A DNA stretch of 27,257 bases from Pleurobrachia bachei (Eukaryota; Ctenophora; Tentaculata; Cydippida; Pleurobrachiidae). Under the pieces are notes generated by a model that made no database searches, was not told where the DNA came from, and saw nothing but the letters and a program-made list of their open reading frames with translations. Positions 22,601 to 27,257 of the stretch are shown one piece after another. Numbering within the stretch: the first letter of the stretch is position 1; every line of letters begins with the position of its first letter. Made by a program: the position numbers and the translations under genes. The stretch spans positions 1 to 27,257 of the forward strand of contig AVPN01001169.1 in assembly GCA_000695325.1 (NCBI GenBank). The letters are read 5' to 3'.

Positions 22601-25510
22601 CCAATATCCTGACTGCAGGTCGTTTGAATTTGCATATGGTGATTCGTGATGCTGAACTTGCCTGTAGAAAATATCATAAACATTGTGATTCGTTGTTCTT
22701 ATGCTGCTAGGATTCGAATATCAATGAGCGGCCACCTTCTTATATGACAGAGCTGTGAGATATACACAAGAGTGTTTTCTGTACACACATGATCTAATAT
22801 ATATGCAAATGATCCAGAGGGGCGAGTGACTTTGTTTTTTATGTTTTTCCTTTCCTCGATTACCAGGAGCTCTGCGTTACATATTCTGTCATATTATACT
22901 AGTTTCAATTATCTAACCTCATCACCCGATATTTTATAGCGTTTCAACAATATGGTTTTACTACTCCTCACACTACTTCTACCAGCACTAAGTAGTAGCG
23001 ACCAGAAACTTTTCTTCTCATCAGCGGTGTTCTCGAGTGCTCTATCGCATTTATCTGCTACCAATGCCATAGACGGAGATCTATCATCCACTGCACACTC
23101 GGTATGCAACGATAAAGAACAAGAGATTTGGATGGAGATGAAGTTGAGTAACCTTGCTTTGGTTACCAAGGTTACCATCTACCCATCTCATTTTACCGAT
23201 CAAGAGAAAACCTACGAACGACCTGATGGTGCCAAAATATTTCAGGTAACACTTGATCTGCCAAACCCTAGGAGAGCACGTCCGCTCTGTGATGTATTAT
23301 AGCAGAGGCCCCAAGTAATTTTGAATAACTATAATTGTTTCAGGTGACCCCCGAGGGAACGGAGGTATTTTGTGGATCGTATCATCCTGACTGGGATACC
23401 AAACCAGAATACTATGAGATCCCCTGCAGACAACAGGACGTGCTCAGTGTAGGATTGATGATTCGCTTAACCAAGACCGGGGCTGCTTGTTTGCATTTTA
23501 TGGAAATTCAAGCTTATGGCTCGATAGTGAGTAATGGTAAGTCGAGGAGAGGACAACATAGGTAACTGGTAAATTATAAGGGATCTTTGAAATGGAAATT
23601 GAAAAAAGGGAAAGGGTAAAATATAACTTCTGTTGGGCCCAGAAGTTTTGATAGAGAGGGACGAGAGAGAAAGAGAGATCCTTGCTGTGGTTCTAACTAC
23701 TTTCAAAATTACCTGGAAGGACTGAGAGGTTAACTAATCGTCCTGATCTCCGCTTATACCACTGTGTTTTGTAGCCCTGAGGCAGGTTCTCTGGGATGGT
23801 CAAACTGGCAGGGTGTCCCTCATCCACCACAACTCTATCTCGGTATTCTGAAACAAGTGTTGTTTGTGAGTTTGTTTGTCAGTGTGTATGCTTGTGTGTT
23901 TCCCTACCTTCCTTACAGTAGATAACATTGTAGACAACAGATAGTCCACTGGCCAGTTTTGCAATGTATGTTCCTGAAATAACGGTAAGTTAAGAACAGC
24001 TTTCCTCGGGCTTCTTAATTAATTAATTCGGATCAGATCTCATTAAAGCCTTACCGGCCATTTCAGGAAGTACTTCAACGAGCCTGAGGATCCTTCCTCC
24101 ATCTACCAGCCTCTCCCTCGCTGTGGGACGAACTACAACGTTCTGGCTCCTCCAATCCATCTTGAACCACCTCACCTGCCCATTTGTACGGGGATTTAGG
24201 TCCAGGGTGCCTGTAAGTATGTGAGTTTATTAAGAATAGAACTTGACCCACAGCAGATTGTGTAGCACATGTTGTCTGAATATATGAAAATAAACTCAAG
24301 GTATTCACCTCCGGTGAAGAATGCCTGTTCGGTAGAAGTTGTCAGGACAGAAAGTTGAAAGCGATGTACCACAGAACCAATACGACACATGTAAATTCCT
24401 GGAATTAATGTAAATTAAATTAAACTAAACAGGTAAGTTGGTTACTAAATCATGTATTAATTTAGACACAGTTATAGGTACCTTCCATATCTTTCCCAAC
24501 ATTATGTAAAATGAGAGAAGTTCCATCCATACTTATAACTGTCTCCCTTCCCCTGTTTCGATCCACATAAATCTGCAAAGGATAACATGTGATCAATATT
24601 ATAATTTATAATTTATTTGAAGATCTCATTCTTTTATAAAGTTGAACATTACAAAATATCACGTGTCTACTCACCCTCATCTGTGTCTCTGTTCCATCCC
24701 TATCCACCCGGAACCAGGAGGGAGCCACATCAGTCTCATTCTCTACAGTCATCACAGCACTCCTCCCAATGGCAGCTTCCACTGACACCGCATCTCCCGC
24801 TAGAGAAGATCGTAGTGACCTACCCGCTAAAGGGAAACACACTCTTTCTTTTCAGGCTTAAAACAACGTCTGTCGTTGTTCAGTCGTACGTTTGTTTGGT
24901 TTCACAGTATCCGTAATTGTTTAAAGTTTACAAGAGTCAGAATAAATTACTTGTGTGTTAGGGCTTACCTTGGTCTGAGATCTCAAGGACGAAGTTTTCT
25001 GTTCTGATTGAGCCGAAGAAACCCATCTCTACCGTGTACTTTCCTACAAGTTGGGAAGTAGACAAATTAAGTTTACTCATACACAGACGATCTTGGTGAT
25101 TAATCTCAAAAACAGTAAACACACACCCACCTGAATCAGTGATGACCAGGTTGTTCATTCTCAGGGTGTGACCTCGGTTCAGATAGTTGAACTTAGAGCT
25201 GTGTGTTATTCGTTGTAGATTTCCCCCATCATCACGATACCACCGGTAGGTCTAGAGAGAAAACATTAATTAGCTGAAGAACTTTCTAGTGTTTATAGAC
25301 TTTAGATGCTTGGCTCAAGTTTGTAAATCGCATATTTTTCTAACATGCTGCAGCATACCTCTCCCTCGACGGTAGGGGTAAGCAGAGCCTGTTGGCCAAT
25401 ACCCAGCATCTGTACTGGGTGTGTGTAACCACTCTTCTTACTTATCATCAGCTCAAACTTAGTGTAGGACACATCCCCACTCAGGTAGGTCAACTTGGCA
25501 ATGTAGAGAC
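64..25510 (-). CDS. Giant Ig-like repeat protein (partial, 75 exons seen)
   Basis: This is one long minus-strand gene spliced from 75 exons whose phases join without conflict except at one exon (6996-7117). The summed coding length is about 10.8 kb (about 3,590 codons). The product is a string of about 42 modules of about 85 residues. Each module has a beta-strand stretch of the type V-x-x-G-S-x-V-x-L, then a core W[YF], an L-x-[IV] strand, and a G-x-Y-x-[VA] turn followed by F-x-V-x-V. This is the B, C, E, F and G strand order of an Ig fold. The Tyr-x-Cys of classical Ig domains is replaced by Tyr-x-Val or Tyr-x-Ala almost everywhere, so the disulfide is absent. Most modules are cut by introns just after the Gly before the Tyr (phase 1). 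No signal peptide, membrane segment, start or stop is visible; both ends lie outside the window. Adhesion, recognition or a scaffold role is possible, but function is unknown. Confidence 0.85.
1435..1504. repeat. 35-bp tandem duplication copying a splice donor
   Basis: Two near-identical 35-bp units (1435-1469 and 1470-1504, three mismatches apart from the last base) cover the 3' end of exon 1472-1651 on the minus strand. Each carries AACTCAG|GTA. The inner donor (exon end at 1472) preserves the phase-1 join to the next exon; the outer one would add 35 bp and shift the frame. Confidence 0.85.
1652..2190. other. Non-coding stretch upstream of the GPCR gene
   Basis: No exon was found on either strand. 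It is part of the 5.1-kb intron of the Ig-like gene and should hold the GPCR promoter. A TATA-like CTATTTATAC (1956-1964) is followed by a perfect 6-bp-arm inverted repeat (CAGAGC-GCAT-GCTCTG, 1965-1980). Confidence 0.5.
1956..1980 (+). promoter_or_regulatory. Possible core promoter of the GPCR gene
   Basis: A TATTTATA box with an adjoining palindrome lies about 210 bp before the GPCR start codon. The call rests only on sequence likeness and position. Confidence 0.25.
2191..6728 (+). CDS. LDLa-repeat GPCR, RXFP/LGR type (9 exons, complete)
   Basis: The exons are 2191-2230, 2329-2408, 2563-2700, 2802-2913, 3018-3193, 3309-3455, 3552-3725, 3850-4093 and 4168-6728, giving 1,223 residues. A short signal peptide (MKWLSFLCCVLF) opens the protein. 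Residues about 15-100 resemble a diverged SRCR domain (GYGVLTYTD, EEGFTVRHAMAVCRSLNY). About seven LDLa-like units follow, the clearest being CDGISHCEDGSDEQC and CNLADECGDGSDEREC. Seven membrane segments lie at about residues 725-1085, all in the last exon. They keep Asn1.50 (TLNIGVL), Asp2.50 (SCGDLL) and NPxxY (VINPCLYN), and FYGNSEVCLF in loop 2 matches relaxin-type receptors. No leucine-rich repeats are seen between LDLa and membrane parts, unlike RXFP and snail GRL101. The DRY site reads TRL. The tail is about 140 residues and basic. It probably acts at the cell surface as a hormone-type receptor; ligand unknown. Confidence 0.85.
6796..8069 (-). CDS. Ig-like gene, exons 65-69 (modules 37-39, one frame conflict)
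   Basis: The exons are 7930-8069, 7640-7760, 7429-7519, 6996-7117 and 6796-6904. Core tryptophans are in VVWYRVVDG and VTWQYHGNP, and the turns are GVYAVRV and QGYYQATI. Exon 6996-7117 is entered in a frame reading SGATFGITLP but must leave in another frame (VTWQYHG to TGDSL) to join VIEKFSISDQG. The switch falls in a GGTGGTGGT run near 7075-7085, so this exon carries an apparent indel. The exon 6796-6904 ends in phase 1, and its next partner is 5.1 kb away at 1651, beyond the nested GPCR gene. Exon 7930-8069 ends at GAG|GTAATAGG, leaving 7761-7929 as intron. Confidence 0.7.
8196..9954 (-). CDS. Ig-like gene, exons 59-64 (modules 32-36)
   Basis: The exons are 9718-9954, 9461-9624, 9292-9385, 9050-9200, 8741-8916 and 8196-8609. 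Core tryptophans are in VSWFRASP, VQWTKRLQ, the split codon in SVN-WFQLD, VTWTYLGQ and QWYLVRDG. The exon 8196-8609 codes two modules with no intron and includes the clear turn HVGYYRATF. The intron 9625-9717 contains a pair of the TTTATGAAGGAGYA motif about 30 bp apart. Confidence 0.8.
9644..9690. repeat. Paired TTTATGAAGGAGTA motif
   Basis: Two copies of TTTATGAAGGAGTAST start about 30 bp apart (9644 and 9675) in the intron 9625-9717. A shorter relative, TAAAGGAGCA, lies just upstream at about 9627. Confidence 0.7.
10053..12401 (-). CDS. Ig-like gene, exons 51-58 (modules 27-32)
   Basis: The exons are 12234-12401, 12036-12131, 11249-11383, 11044-11142, 10734-10958, 10479-10652, 10264-10393 and 10053-10186. 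Core tryptophans are in ERWYHLGQ, EEWFVENP, IRWYYMEES, PSWYTNSGG and LVWYVAREG. Exon 12036-12131 ends at CTTGAAG|GTGATATG, which joins in phase to TYVQFGDGR and completes module 28. If that donor is skipped the frame runs on to a stop at 11968-11970 through a very basic tail (RKRKKRRVPR). For 10053-10186 the acceptor after CTCCCGACAG was chosen because its phase matches exon 10264-10393. Confidence 0.76.
11384..12035 (-). other. Long intron of the Ig-like gene
   Basis: No exon was found here. It holds the CA microsatellite, repeated GAATCACACA tracts (about 11680-11760), and a minus-strand AATAAA at 11812-11817 flanked by 6-bp inverted arms (CAGACA/TGTCTG). A TTTATGAAAGAGCA motif copy is at 11401-11415. 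The AATAAA could serve an early-termination isoform reading to the stop at 11968-11970. Confidence 0.6.
11569..11592. repeat. (CA)12 microsatellite
   Basis: About twelve CA units lie inside the 652-bp intron 11384-12035. CA-rich imperfect tracts continue to about 11680. Confidence 0.95.
12538..13667 (-). CDS. Ig-like gene, exons 46-50 (downstream copy of duplicated block)
   Basis: The exons are 13482-13667, 13319-13410, 13131-13217, 12883-12997 and 12538-12771, with the same lengths and phases as exons 41-45. Differences in protein are few: ITSRYSSDQ for VTSRYSADQ, LQTLK for LQNLK, GQFVIESVSM for GQYVLESVDM. Many nucleotide differences in the exons are at third codon positions. The introns differ more, including a roughly 45-bp length difference next to the acceptor of the 115-bp exon. 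Confidence 0.85.
13759..14905 (-). CDS. Ig-like gene, exons 41-45 (upstream copy of duplicated block)
   Basis: The exons are 14720-14905, 14554-14645, 14362-14448, 14079-14193 and 13759-13992. They encode three modules with core tryptophans in DQWYYRGS, SEWYKVERG and RTWWRVPNT. This block is the upstream copy, in the direction of transcription, of a tandem duplication whose second copy is exons 46-50. Exon lengths are identical between copies (186, 92, 87, 115 and 234 bp). The last exon codes a complete 78-residue module in one piece, and its protein is unchanged over the stretch I compared. Confidence 0.85.
14976..16982 (-). CDS. Ig-like gene, exons 31-40 (modules 17-21)
   Basis: The exons are 16901-16982, 16709-16796, 16522-16599, 16336-16428, 16124-16213, 15922-15996, 15663-15836, 15344-15491, 15198-15268 and 14976-15089. 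Core tryptophans are in TLFWHMGAS, VAWYRDTAG and LKWFFIGQN. Module 18 (16124-16599) has no tryptophan at the C strand. Its turn also begins RSYTAV where the neighbours have Gly. Exon 15922-15996 is extended by about eight residues that overlap one copy of the TTTATGAAGGAGYA repeat. For 15344-15491 the acceptor after TTTACAACAG was chosen, since it gives the normal turn DSGSYIGQ, in place of an upstream AG that would add 40 unrelated residues. Confidence 0.72.
15897..15943. repeat. Paired TTGATGAAGGAGTA / TTTATGAAGGAGCG motif
   Basis: Two copies start 32 bp apart. The first is intronic; the second overlaps the end of exon 15922-15996, and the splice donor lies between them. Confidence 0.65.
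17084..19134 (-). CDS. Ig-like gene, exons 22-30 (modules 12-17)
   Basis: The exons are 19019-19134, 18794-18934, 18565-18708, 18376-18470, 18164-18269, 17869-17994, 17495-17770, 17292-17390 and 17084-17210. Core tryptophans are in IIWYRLVDG, NVWFRVYED, VSWFFSRAG, SVWYFINTR and AKWWVIMDG. For 18794-18934 the donor at CAGA|GTAGGT was chosen because it alone gives the phase needed by the next exon; for 17084-17210 the donor AGTAG|GTGTTA was chosen for the same reason. Module 14 has two cysteines (VNCREVSW and IYVECSV) close to the classical B and F strand positions, so it may keep the disulfide that most modules have lost. Confidence 0.75.
19214..20813 (-). CDS. Ig-like gene, exons 16-21 (modules 8-12)
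   Basis: The exons are 20670-20813, 20428-20566, 20238-20342, 19693-20102, 19481-19601 and 19214-19400. Core tryptophans are in SWFYYPPG, RWFRRIGG, GVWRRDDGR and MIWYSLVQ, and the turns include SGLYQAQ, AGYYKAQ and EGLYYGI. The 410-bp exon codes one and a half modules without an intron, which suggests intron loss relative to its neighbours. The short intron 19602-19692 holds an inverted-orientation pair of the TTTATGAAGGAGYA motif. Confidence 0.8.
19627..19669. repeat. Paired motif in opposite orientation (GCTCCTTTATMA)
   Basis: Two copies, GCTCCTTTATCA and GCTCCTTTATAAA, start 30 bp apart in the intron 19602-19692. They are the reverse complement of the TTTATRAAGGAGC form seen elsewhere. 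Related single copies are at 11021-11036 and 11401-11415. Confidence 0.65.
20920..22661 (-). CDS. Ig-like gene, exons 10-15 (modules 4-8)
   Basis: The exons are 22524-22661, 22259-22380, 22093-22169, 21413-21730, 21178-21312 and 20920-21091. The first continues module 4 (KFSITNHHMQI, then IGVYVAIL). Core tryptophans follow in PRWFFSPS, YKWLRDN and AQWFKVDSNG. Phases alternate between 0, 1 and 2 here but still join: for example the phase-2 end of 22093-22169 plus the single T at the start of the next exon gives LLIHSFTNEDEGYYRAE. The 362-bp intron between 21730 and 22093 holds no exon; it contains direct repeats around ATGATAGGC and AT-rich palindromic tracts. Confidence 0.78.
21731..22092 (-). 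other. 362-bp intron of the Ig-like gene
   Basis: No exon was seen. It carries two ATGATAGGC direct repeats, each followed by a CCCCTCT- or AGAGGTG-like stretch, and a self-complementary AGCTATAGCTAGCT. The content looks like decayed repeat, of no family I recognise. Confidence 0.5.
22394..22429. repeat. 18-bp perfect tandem repeat, two units
   Basis: The unit ATATAAATAAGTTCTTTG occurs twice in direct succession in the intron between exons 22259-22380 and 22524-22661. It lies just upstream of the acceptor of the former on the minus strand. Confidence 0.9.
22662..22951 (+). promoter_or_regulatory. Upstream region of the nested discoidin-type gene
   Basis: This stretch lies between a minus-strand Ig exon and the plus-strand start codon. 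It contains TATATATGCAAAT, with a perfect POU-type octamer ATGCAAAT at 22803-22810, about 140 bp before the start codon. A TTTTATAG acceptor-like site ends 12 bases before the ATG. Confidence 0.35.
22952..23565 (+). CDS. Small secreted F5/8C (fucolectin-like) protein, nested
   Basis: The exons are 22952-23245 and 23344-23565, joining in phase 0 to give 170-171 residues. Residues 1-16 are a signal peptide (MVLLLLTLLLPALSSS). The rest is a single discoidin or F-type-lectin-like domain: NAIDGDLSSTAHSVCND near the start, EIWMEMKLSNLALVTKVTIYPS in the middle, and a late LHFMEIQAYG strand. Four cysteines follow the spacing of fucolectin-like domains (VCN, FCG, PCR, ACL). I do not see a clear fucose-binding His/Arg/Arg set, so sugar binding is unproven. 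A strong donor (AATG|GTAAGT) lies 10 codons before the stop, so a longer isoform is possible. The gene lies wholly inside the minus-strand intron 22662-23712. Confidence 0.75.
23713..25510 (-). CDS. Ig-like gene, exons 1-9 (modules 1-4)
   Basis: These are the most upstream exons in view, listed in transcription order: 25359-25510, 25131-25251, 24969-25043, 24675-24826, 24482-24572, 24309-24398, 24055-24210, 23908-23973 and 23713-23847. The first begins in phase 1 with a G|LYIAKL turn, so it is the middle of a module and not the start of the protein. Core tryptophans are in RWYRDDGG, SWFRVDRD, VRWFKMDW and TQWYKRRSG. Module 3 has one of the few classical-looking turns, GIYMCR, with a Cys, but no partner Cys in its B strand. 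The last exon ends in the middle of module 4 (VNLSVLP, phase 1). Its other half lies about 1 kb away at 22524-22661, beyond the nested discoidin-type gene. Confidence 0.8.
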
Positions 25511-25843
25511 CTGGGAGAGGGGAGGTCAATTTAGGGACATGAGCGTGGGAGCAGGAAGAGCTAGGTATATTAGCCGATCAATATTTTTAGAACACATCAA
25601 TTATCTCTGTACGTGTGCCACGTTTAACTTCCATAATCAGTCCATTTACCCAACAACAAAGACCAGAGAGAGAAATCATGTGAAATAATTTGATTGATTT
25701 CCAGAGATTATCTGGGTTCGTTAGAATTTCGTCTTCTAGGACATTTGTATTTAAATGAGTTCATTGTGTTCAAAATTCGCCACAAAGATTCTTTTGTTAT
25801 ATCTAATTCGCCACAACATACACCTCATCTAGACCGCAACAGC
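25511..25843. other. Stretch between the Ig-like and Kv genes
   Basis: No Ig-like exon is seen on the minus strand. On that strand a short ATG-led stretch (MISLSGLCCW, about 25670) ends at a GT but in the wrong phase for the next exon. It should hold the Kv promoter. CTCATCTAG ends 11 bases before the Kv start codon and resembles a splice acceptor. Confidence 0.45.
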
Positions 25844-27257
25844 ATGTACCAGTATGCTGTGAGCGTTTACTCAGCAAATGAAGCTGACCGGCCCCACTCG
25901 AGCACAGGACACTACATTCCCTCATCCAATCTCTCTTCGCAATCAGTTGTCAGTCATAGAACTGGCTCTGGTCATCTTGAGGTAAGTTAAAGGTGCTATC
26001 TTAAGATAATTGTATAGAATTCTATACTGGATATCGGTCCCCAGCACTATCATTTATGCCCTAAATTTCCCGACCATAACATATCATCGTTTCAGACGGT
26101 CTTTAGGAGCAGAAAACTGTCGGACAGGGAAACTTTTGACTACTTTGGTTCCTGCCCCTTTCTTCCCTCGTCTGAAGAGTCACTCCAAGAAAGCGAAGAA
26201 GTACTCCAATCTCTGTGGAGTGTAGGCCGTCGATCGAATGGAAAACACGGCCACCAGAAACAGTACTTTGGGGGATCGGCATACAAGACATTCAATATTG
26301 CAGGTATTTATCTATTAATTATGATTTAGTTCTTCTGGCACTAACGACGATAACTTTAATAGTTCATGTGTTTATTGGATAACTCATCACTAATGATTAA
26401 CTAACCGTAATGATTATTACCATTTCAGGAGCGATCTATATGATAGATAGCCGCGTTTTCGAAGCATACCCCGATTCCCTGCTGGGGTCACCTGATATTG
26501 ACCAGTTTTATTGCCTGGACAGGAGAATGTACTTTATAGAGCACAGTCGCCATGTTTTTGAGAAAGTTGCCAGATTCTACACTCACGGAGACGCCCTTAC
26601 ACCACCCTGCTGCATCCCAAAAGATTTCTTTGAGCGATCCATGGAGTTTTACAGGTTAACAAACTATTACAAACACACAGCCACCACACCTCTAGAGGTA
26701 ATGGATCCAAAGACCTGGAGAGAGAAGGTCTACGTTTCCATTTTCATGCCCGAATATTCCAAGCTATCTCTGGTGTACAACCTGGTAGACACGGTCATTA
26801 TAGTGATGAGCACTATTTTTTTCATCCTGGAGACGATTCAGGGCTTGGGAGAGGGCATCTACCGGGCATCAAAAGTTGTTAACGTGGTGGTTAATGTTCA
26901 TGTTTTGATTCAGTTGATCATGTTACTGTTGGTACATCCAAACAAATTGGAGCTCTTCAAATCACCTTTCACCTGGATTGATCTGATTGTTCTCTCTACC
27001 TTCCTCGTGGAAAAAATCTTCACCGAGTCTTATCAAAACTTTGGGGTTTTCCGGATTTTGCGACTCTTTCGTGTCTCTATCGTCACAAAGCTGTTACGAA
27101 TGTCTAACAGCGGTAGAAACATGCTAGCCTTCCTCAACGTGTGTCGTCCTGAATTGGGCCTCATCTTCATTATCCTGGCCATGGCTGTCCTTATCTTCGG
27201 GCCGTTATTTCATTTTGTGGAGAAAGATACCTTCCCTAACGCGTTCGAGGGCATGTG
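25844..27257 (+). CDS. Voltage-gated K+ channel (Kv) subunit, 3' end outside window
   Basis: The exons are 25844-25981, 26096-26303 and 26429-27257 (open at the right edge), about 391 residues so far. After a Ser-rich N terminus, residues about 108-190 are a T1 tetramerisation domain (YPDSLLGSP, RRMYFIEHSR, VARFYTHGD, FFERSMEFYRL). Membrane segments follow: S1 (about 230-253, ending FILETI), S2 (about 265-285, ending HPNKLELF), S3 with its conserved Asp (TWIDLIVL), S4 (FRILRLFRVSIVTKLLR) and S5 (ELGLIFIILAMAVLIFG). The window stops at NAFEGMW, just before the pore helix, so the selectivity filter is not seen. The T1 has no HxxxxxC...CC zinc site, which is more like Shaker (Kv1). S2 and S4 have lost key gating residues. 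The gene lies opposite the Ig-like gene and may be a third nested gene. Confidence 0.85.

Noticed and set aside
25630-25675. Short ATG-led minus-strand stretch (MISLSGLCCW) as the signal-peptide exon of the Ig-like gene
   Set aside because: It is only 10 codons before a GT and ends in phase 0, whereas exon 25359-25510 needs a phase-1 partner.

Overview
This window looks like a gene-dense metazoan nuclear genome. Introns are mostly 50-150 bp with GT/AG ends, and the products are animal-type: a giant immunoglobulin-like (Ig-like) repeat protein, an LDLa-bearing GPCR, a secreted discoidin-type protein and a Kv channel. A non-bilaterian animal is likely. A ctenophore is my best guess, because nested genes and leader trans-splicing are described there and ctenophores carry many Kv channels. 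This is inference; a placozoan or another early-branching animal is not excluded.

Layout: almost the whole minus strand (64-25510) belongs to one very large gene. I could follow 75 phase-compatible exons (about 10.8 kb coding, about 3,590 codons) that encode about 42 Ig-like modules of about 85 residues. Neither the start nor the end of this protein is in the window. Nearly all modules keep the core Trp and a Gly-x-Tyr turn but lack the usual disulfide cysteines. Three plus-strand genes sit inside or against its large introns: an RXFP/LGR-type GPCR with LDLa repeats (2191-6728), a small secreted F5/8C (fucolectin-like) protein (22952-23565), and a Kv channel whose 5' two-thirds lies at 25844-27257 and runs off the right edge.

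The Ig gene shows recent growth: a 5-exon, 3-module block (12538-13667) is duplicated next to itself (13759-14905) with nearly unchanged protein. Smaller oddities are a 35-bp duplication that copies a splice donor, a dispersed TTTATGAAGGAGYA motif that recurs in pairs about 30 bp apart, one exon whose reading frame does not close (6996-7117), and a Kv channel that has lost most of the charge-transfer centre and the fourth gating arginine.

No rRNA, tRNA, CRISPR array or recognisable transposon was seen. All exon ends are read by eye from splice consensus, phase continuity and domain pattern; no transcript data were available.
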